A stretch of DNA of 64,000 nt from Butyrivibrio sp. XPD2002 (GTDB taxonomy: Bacteria > Bacillota > Clostridia > Lachnospirales > Lachnospiraceae): NCBI RefSeq assembly GCF_000423945.1, contig NZ_AUIY01000024.1, forward strand, positions 1-64,000. The letters are read 5' to 3'. Positions 59,835 to 64,000 of this stretch are shown piece after piece. A program made the position numbers and the translations under genes. The notes beneath the pieces were generated by a model that saw only the letters and a list, made by a program, of their open reading frames with translations, searched no databases and was not told where the DNA came from. Positions within the stretch are counted from its first letter, which is position 1. Every line of letters begins with the position of its first letter.

Positions 59835-60488
59835 TTATGCGAGATATGCACAAACATAATCATCTGCTTCATGTCTCTCAGCTGTAAGATCAATTTTTGA
59901 TAAAATATCAGCCATTTTTTCTGCAAATAATGCGTGTCCCTCAGCAGACATATGTACCCCATCAAATGACATCTCAAGATCCCATTCACTGGCATCAGCA
60001 AAGAAAATGCCTACTTCCTGGGCGATAATATCAAGCTCTGCGGAAAATCTCTTCCTCTGAGCCTCGGCTTCTTCAAGATTTTCATCCATATGAGGAAGTA
60101 TTCTTGGCGGAGAAATGAGAAGAAAACCGGTCTTATTATCTATAAATTCCTGACGCTCCAGCTGACGCTCAACAAAATCTCTCATTTTAGAAGCAACTGT
60201 CTCTGCATCAGGAACTGACATATTTATAAGATCATTTGTACCCAGCATTACCGCAAATAGATCAAGGGGACTATTCTCAAGTACAGTCTTATCAAGTGAA
60301 AGAAGCGAGTATGCATTATCAGGAATTACTCTTCCGTTCATTCCGTCAGCAAAAACACGCCATTCACCGTACATTTTTTTTGCCAGAATATCGGTCCATC
60401 TCTCAGATTCCGGAAGCCGACCACCCATCATTCCTCTGGGATCAAATCCGTAAACATTGGAATCACCGTAAAAAAGAACCTTTTTCAT
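59835..60488 (-). CDS. SGNH/GDSL family esterase or lipase
   Basis: A 217-residue single-domain SGNH hydrolase. Block I is VLFYGDSNVYG (nucleophile Ser), block II has GMNGR, block III is MLGTNDLINM and block V is DGVHMSAEGHALFA (Asp, His). It is similar in size to arylesterases and small acetyl esterases. There is no signal peptide. The frame opens with GTG at 60497; the ATG at 60488 is preferred. It is monocistronic, with its own terminator. The substrate is unknown. Confidence 0.9.
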   Translation of the reverse strand: MKKVLFYGDSNVYGFDPRGMMGGRLPESERWTDILAKKMYGEWRVFADGMNGRVIPDNAYSLLSLDKTVLENSPLDLFAVMLGTNDLINMSVPDAETVASKMRDFVERQLERQEFIDNKTGFLLISPPRILPHMDENLEEAEAQRKRFSAELDIIAQEVGIFFADASEWDLEMSFDGVHMSAEGHALFAEKMADILSKIDLTAERHEADDYVCAYLA

Positions 60489-60792
60489 TTGCGTCACCCA
60501 GCCCTTTCAACATTTTTCTACGTTTACAAAAACAATATACCACACAGATTATGAATAATCTGTGTTTTTATAGATTTTTTATGAAATTCAGCCTTTTTTT
60601 TCTGAATTTGTCGCAATTAACACACATATTGATGCAATATTGAACTAACAATGTCGATATTTTGTACTCATATAGTTATCATATCTACATATAGGTATTG
60701 CATTTTAAATGACTTTGTGATATCTTTGTGTCTGTATTTTTTTATACAAAATAATTTATAGGGGGATGCGTAGAAGATACGCGAATAAGATC
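60489..60792. promoter_or_regulatory. Intergenic region with inverted repeats
   Basis: About 300 AT-rich bases between divergent genes, with no gene supported. It holds ACACAGATTAT-GA-ATAATCTGTGT (60542-60565, 11-bp perfect arms, followed by TTTTT) and AAATTCAG/CTGAATTT (60584-60609). A small GCGT/ACGC hairpin follows GGGGG before the HPr-like gene (60768-60782). Confidence 0.45.
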
Positions 60793-61038
60793 ATGACAAA
60801 AGATGTAACTATTAGTCTTGAAAACGAGAAACAGATTATGAAGTTTGTGCAGATGAACTCTAAGTCATCTTGCCAGGTTGATGTAAGAAGCGGCCACAGC
60901 TATATCGACGGTAAGTCAATTATTGGTCTTCTCTCACTCAATCTTTTCAAACCTTTATATGTATCTGTAATTGGAGATTCTAATAAAATCTCAGATCTTA
61001 TCAGTGGCTATCAGGAATGTCATTTAGTGACTGGCTGA
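60793..61038 (+). CDS. HPr-like protein lacking the phospho-accepting histidine
   Basis: An 81-residue protein with the HPr fold pattern. VTISLENEKQIMKFVQMNSK aligns with the HPr start and first helix, and DGKSIIGLLSLNL with the Ser46 region (KSIMGLLSLG). The active His15 position is Asn or nearby polar residues (LENEKQ), and the expected Arg17 aligns with Lys. Ser46-like Ser is kept. This recalls Crh, the HPr paralogue without His15 that acts in carbon catabolite repression. The frame could begin at ATG 60766, but that ATG touches the GGGGG run, so 60793 is favoured; neither has an ideal ribosome site. It is monocistronic, with a terminator after it. A regulatory, not transport, role is inferred. 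Confidence 0.7.
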   Translation: MTKDVTISLENEKQIMKFVQMNSKSSCQVDVRSGHSYIDGKSIIGLLSLNLFKPLYVSVIGDSNKISDLISGYQECHLVTG

Positions 61039-61045
61039 AATGTAT

Positions 61046-61075
61046 GAAAAAAGAGCTCATCTGAGCTCTTTTATT
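61046..61075 (+). terminator. Terminator of the HPr-like gene
   Basis: AAGAGCTC (61051-61058) with GAGCTCTT (61063-61070), followed by TTATTTTT. Confidence 0.85.
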
Positions 61076-61081
61076 TTTGCT

Positions 61082-61124
61082 AAAAAAGCACAAATTCCGA
61101 GGATTTATCGGAATTTGTGCTTTT
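61082..61124 (-). terminator. Terminator of the replication initiator gene
   Basis: AAAAGCACAAATTCCGA (61084-61100) with TCGGAATTTGTGCTTTT (61108-61124), a 17-bp perfect stem. Confidence 0.88.
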
Positions 61125-61146
61125 CTTAATGAATTAATACTGATAA

Positions 61147-62376
61147 TTAGAAGTTATCCAGTAATTCAGATTCCATATCATCATATGAAAAGGACCCCTG
61201 AACATACTCTCCAACTATGGGTTTAGCTGAATAACCGGCTGTAGTATAGTTATTTCTTATCGCTGATATCATCCAACCAACAAAATTCTCAACCTGATTG
61301 CTCTGTCTGCTGTATAAATCATAAGCCTGTTTTATCTTATCTATATTATAATCAGCAGCCTTCAATATTGATCTTATCTCAGAGGGTTTAACTCTCTCAT
61401 CGATAATATCCTGAACCTGATCCATATACTCAAGCTCTTCAGCAGGATTTACCTTTCTATCCTTGAGATTTAAATCATTATAGGTGTTATTTTTATTCTT
61501 TATCTTAGGGTTAACATCTATCTTAAACCTGATGCTTACTACCTTCCCACCTCTTCCGGCTTTAACCGGTTCATAATCAAACCAGATGCTTGTGGTCTCA
61601 TTTAATTCTTTCTGAGCTTTATCCAATGCGAACTTCTTAAAGTTACCAAAGGTCTTAAGTTTACCGGCTCCATCTGACTTATCGGCCTGTCTCTCAATAG
61701 CATCATAATCAGGATTACCCTTCTTAAGTGCACTTATAATAGCAGGATCTGCCTGTGAGTCAATGATTCCCAGGCGGAGCTTTAAGTCTGTAAGGTGATA
61801 TTGTATGTAATATGGGCCTTCCTTCTTGGTTATAGCCCTCTGTTTATCCATCTCAGCCTTCAAAATCTCATAAAGTCTGAAGGAATAAACACTATTAAGC
61901 TGAACTGCTTCCGCAAGGCTCAATACCGTGTAATTGTTCTGCAAATTAGCCAGGTACGGAGTAATCTTACTGTTATACCTTACATTGAGGACTCCATTCT
62001 TAAAAGAAGCGTCTGTAATAACATTTATAGCCTCAATTTCCTTGGTATCATCATTAGAATAGATAATTCTCCAATCCAATATGGATGGCTTGGATTTAGC
62101 CGGTTCTATGGCTGATTTGATATGCTCATAGAAGGAGCCACCCTTTACACCAAAGATTTTCTTAAGATCTGTTCCATATATATTAGCTTCTAATGTGTTA
62201 TCGCCCGGATTAAGCTCTGCCTTTGCAATACTAACTGCGAAGAGCTTCTGGACTAGAAGTGTAGATCTACCTTTAGAATTTATAAGTGTATTTGCTTTTT
62301 TGTAATGTTGATTAGATAAAAAGCTTTCGATAGCAGTTGTTTCTTCTTCTATCTGTTTTTTGGATTTTCTCCCCAA
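61147..62376 (-). CDS. Replication initiator protein, Rep_3/RepB type
   Basis: A 409-residue plasmid-type initiator. Two winged-helix domains are expected. The Rep_3 core is visible as LVQKLFAVSIAKAELNPGDN, followed by IYGTDLKKIFGVKGGSFYEHIKSAI and the typical LSLAEAVQLNSVYSFRLYEILKAEMDKQ (about residues 150-178). A second half reads FGNFKKFALDKAQKELNETTSIWFDYEPVKAGR. The C-terminal ~120 residues are helical. It starts with TTG at 62376, 5 bases after AAAGGAGG; no ATG fits, and a TTG start would hold initiator levels down. It would bind the iterons upstream. It resembles initiators of Butyrivibrio secondary replicons. Confidence 0.92.
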   Translation of the reverse strand: MGRKSKKQIEEETTAIESFLSNQHYKKANTLINSKGRSTLLVQKLFAVSIAKAELNPGDNTLEANIYGTDLKKIFGVKGGSFYEHIKSAIEPAKSKPSILDWRIIYSNDDTKEIEAINVITDASFKNGVLNVRYNSKITPYLANLQNNYTVLSLAEAVQLNSVYSFRLYEILKAEMDKQRAITKKEGPYYIQYHLTDLKLRLGIIDSQADPAIISALKKGNPDYDAIERQADKSDGAGKLKTFGNFKKFALDKAQKELNETTSIWFDYEPVKAGRGGKVVSIRFKIDVNPKIKNKNNTYNDLNLKDRKVNPAEELEYMDQVQDIIDERVKPSEIRSILKAADYNIDKIKQAYDLYSRQSNQVENFVGWMISAIRNNYTTAGYSAKPIVGEYVQGSFSYDDMESELLDNF

Positions 62377-63197
62377 AACAACCTCCTTTACCCCATAAGG
62401 TCTATTTTCATACCTTTTTAGTACTAATTTATTATAGTGCTATTATAGCACACTGTAAACAAAAATCCCTCATTTTATTAAAGTTATACCTAATTACATC
62501 TATTATATACCCCTTAACTAATAACTTACGTGATATTGTTTGTTATTAAAACTATTTGGCGATAATTAAGTTGACTGATACGGTCAGCGTCTATATTGAC
62601 CAAACAAGTATTTTTTTTTTACGTACCTTTTTACTACTAAATTATATATTTATATACCTAATTACTACTAAGAAACACTCAAATTATACCTTAAAACTAC
62701 TAATAAAGCTTATTTATCTACCCATTTGCTACTAAGTACGCCATTATTAATCTTTTTCCGGTCAATAAGAATTCGTATTTTTTCCCTAATATCGTCTTTT
62801 CTAATGTATTTTACGTATTATTATCCCTAAAAACTACTATGTTATTCAAAAACATCCCCAATAACTACTTAAAAAGCTATATATATCCCCTTTAACTACT
62901 AATAAAGGATGGATAATACCCTTTTTTCTACCTGAAATATACCATCTACTGCTTAATGGCTCTGGATCTGGTACTATCCGTATTATATCTACCCAAAAAC
63001 TACGATAAAAAACCCTATTTCTTATTTACCATCCCAAAAACTACTAATAAAATTGCTCGATTTTCCCTAATAACTACTAACTTATACTTTATATCTAAAA
63101 AAATATCGCAAAATACGCCCCTTATATCTATCATCTTTATCCATATTTCTAACAAACATTGACCCTTTTTCTATCATTCTTCTCCCATTAAACTATA
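62377..63197. other. Iteron-bearing replication origin
   Basis: A strongly AT-rich, gene-free stretch with about 14 copies of a 17-bp unit (TACC or TCCC, about five A/T bases, ACTACTAA). Copies start near 62411, 62508, 62624, 62655, 62687, 62719, 62824, 62855, 62886, 62917, 62940, 62990, 63031 and 63064. Neighbours are mostly 31-32 bp apart (three helical turns) within clusters. Some copies are degenerate (62508, 62917, 62940). A DnaA-box-like TTATCCATA lies at 63137-63145. The position upstream of rep, between it and the partition-like gene, is classic for an iteron origin. Confidence 0.85.
62431..62459 (-). promoter_or_regulatory. Promoter of the initiator gene with spacer operator
   Basis: Minus-strand TTTACA (62454-62459), 17-bp spacer, TATAAT (62431-62436). 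The spacer is almost filled by the palindrome GTGCTAT-T-ATAGCAC (62437-62451), and an iteron (62411-62428) covers the start of transcription. Initiator autorepression is the likely purpose. Confidence 0.78.
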
Positions 63198-63242
63198 TAA
63201 AAAACTCCCAGGAAGCGCTTATTTACTGCTTCTCTGAGAGTT
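63198..63242 (-). terminator. Terminator of the partition-partner gene
   Basis: The minus-strand hairpin AACTCTCAGAGAAGC/GCTTCCTGGGAGTT (minor mismatches) is followed by TTTTTT. TTGTTACAACAA at 63277-63288 lies between it and the stop. Confidence 0.72.
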
Positions 63243-63295
63243 CTAATTAATAAGAAATTTGTTGTTAATTAATATATTGTTACAACAAGGTGTTG

Positions 63296-63979
63296 TTACA
63301 TATTTAACTGTTCCATGAAAGACTTATATTTAAGATATAAATCTTTATTTTTCTCATAATCCTGTTCAATAAGATTACTGATATATTGCTGATAAGATAT
63401 CTTACCTGACTGAGTCATAAAATCAACGTAGGATCTAAGTTCACCTAAACGGATATGTAATACTCCACTACTCTTTTCTTCTGGAACAAGAGGAATAGAT
63501 TTCTTTGATGAAACCTTTGAAAATGTCTGAGGTTCATCAATAACAGGCGTTACATTAGACTGAACTGTAGGATTAACTACAGGAGTTTCAAAATAAGTAG
63601 GAGCTACAGGCTGAACAGGTGTCTGAACATATACAGGAACAGGCTGCTGTACTGGCATAGGCTGAGGCTGAACTGGTGCAACAGGCTCAGGAATCTGCTG
63701 AACAACGGGCTGTTGAACTGGCTGTACTACAGGCTGAAGAATAGGCTGTTGAACAGGCTGCTGAGGAAGCTCTACTGTTGCTTGAACCTGTACCGGAGGA
63801 ACCGGTTCAGGAACTACTTCAACGGGTTCATTCATAACAGGCGTAACCTCTTTAACCTTCTCAGGCTCTAGTGTTGCAGCTTTCTTCTCTTCTTTTTTTG
63901 CTGTCACTGTTTCGGATTTTTTACTAGGTGTGTCCTGCGCAGGCTGCTCATTAACCATTTTCTGGAAATTTTTTGCCAT
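63296..63979 (-). CDS. Partition-partner-like protein with Pro/Gln/Val-rich linker (start may lie outside)
   Basis: At least 227 residues. A charged N-terminal segment (about 1-55) leads to a long low-complexity Pro/Gln/Val linker (about 56-135, units like QQPVQQPVLQPV). The C-terminal domain follows (about 170-227, VLHIRLGELRSYVDFMTQSGKISYQQYISNLIEQDYEKN), which resembles the ribbon-helix-helix-like centromere-binding partner of ParA proteins (beta strand plus YxxYIxxLIxxDxEKN). The reading frame stays open upstream of the ATG at 63979 to the window edge (KKDLKTA), so the gene may begin beyond it. Its place next to the origin supports a role in segregation. A ParA gene is expected just outside the window. 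Confidence 0.65.
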   Translation of the reverse strand: MAKNFQKMVNEQPAQDTPSKKSETVTAKKEEKKAATLEPEKVKEVTPVMNEPVEVVPEPVPPVQVQATVELPQQPVQQPILQPVVQPVQQPVVQQIPEPVAPVQPQPMPVQQPVPVYVQTPVQPVAPTYFETPVVNPTVQSNVTPVIDEPQTFSKVSSKKSIPLVPEEKSSGVLHIRLGELRSYVDFMTQSGKISYQQYISNLIEQDYEKNKDLYLKYKSFMEQLNM

Positions 63980-64000
63980 TGCGGTTTTCAGATCCTTCTT

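Noticed and set aside
62624..63080. CRISPR-like spaced repeats
   Set aside because: The repeated unit is only about 17 bp, degenerate and 31-32 bp apart, with AT-rich intervals and no cas genes. It fits iterons beside a replication initiator.
62956..63162. 68-residue plus-strand frame in the origin region
   Set aside because: It runs through the iterons, lacks a ribosome site, and has low-complexity AT-driven composition.
1..64000. tRNA, rRNA, riboswitch, insertion sequence or prophage
   Set aside because: None was seen by eye: no cloverleaf-like arms with conserved T-loop sequence, no transposase or integrase frame, and no recognisable riboswitch core.

Overview
The window looks like part of a secondary replicon (chromid or megaplasmid) of a rumen or gut Lachnospiraceae, close to Butyrivibrio or Pseudobutyrivibrio. 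This rests on strong AGGAGG ribosome sites, moderate to low GC, and lipoproteins with long Glu/Asp/Thr-rich linkers. A cellobiose phosphorylase, ATPase-less carbohydrate ABC importers and a large xylan locus point the same way. The replicon call rests on the right end: a Rep_3-type initiator, an AT-rich iteron array, and a partition-partner-like protein running to the window edge. No rRNA, tRNA, CRISPR array or transposase was seen.

Layout. 1-7.6 kb: a small acidic protein, a PutP-type symporter, flotillin, an acyltransferase, a CPBP protease/DUF2975/XRE operon with paired palindromic operators, and an orphan protein. 7.6-12.5 kb: a mannan island (mannose-6-phosphate isomerase, GH2 beta-mannosidase, divergent AraC regulator). 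12.6-15.7 kb: an amino-acid ABC importer and an L,D-transpeptidase. 15.9-17.2 kb: a lipoprotein GH5 endoglucanase in its own transcription unit. 17.3-39.4 kb: one xylan locus of 14 same-strand genes. 39.9-47.1 kb: its AraC regulator, two GH43 genes and a divergent esterase-GH43 fusion. 47.2-54.6 kb: a LacI-controlled ABC importer and a GH94 cellobiose phosphorylase. 54.7-61.0 kb: housekeeping and accessory genes (HD hydrolase, MATE pump, HU, Dus, GNAT, SGNH hydrolase, HPr-like protein). 61.1-64 kb: replication and partition.

How the genes fit together. The GH10 xylanase is a surface lipoprotein that would cut xylan outside the cell. Large substituted oligosaccharides would enter through two importers encoded in the same operon, which have permeases and binding proteins but no ATPase. 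GH67, GH3, a two-domain SGNH esterase, two GH43 enzymes and the esterase-GH43 fusion all lack signal peptides. They would remove glucuronate, acyl and arabinose groups and release xylose in the cytoplasm. The 40 kb AraC protein is the obvious regulator, and a shared CAATTATTGC-like element lies in both divergent control regions.

The part most likely to be undescribed is 28.1-37.8 kb. A 981-residue membrane-anchored binding protein carries two copies of a carbohydrate-binding-like module. It is encoded with two permeases, an NHL-propeller/TPR membrane protein, a Yip1-family protein and an 860-residue DUF5696 protein. I interpret this as a multi-component envelope complex for capturing long glycans. 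That function is inference. The gene content and the internal duplication are visible in the sequence.
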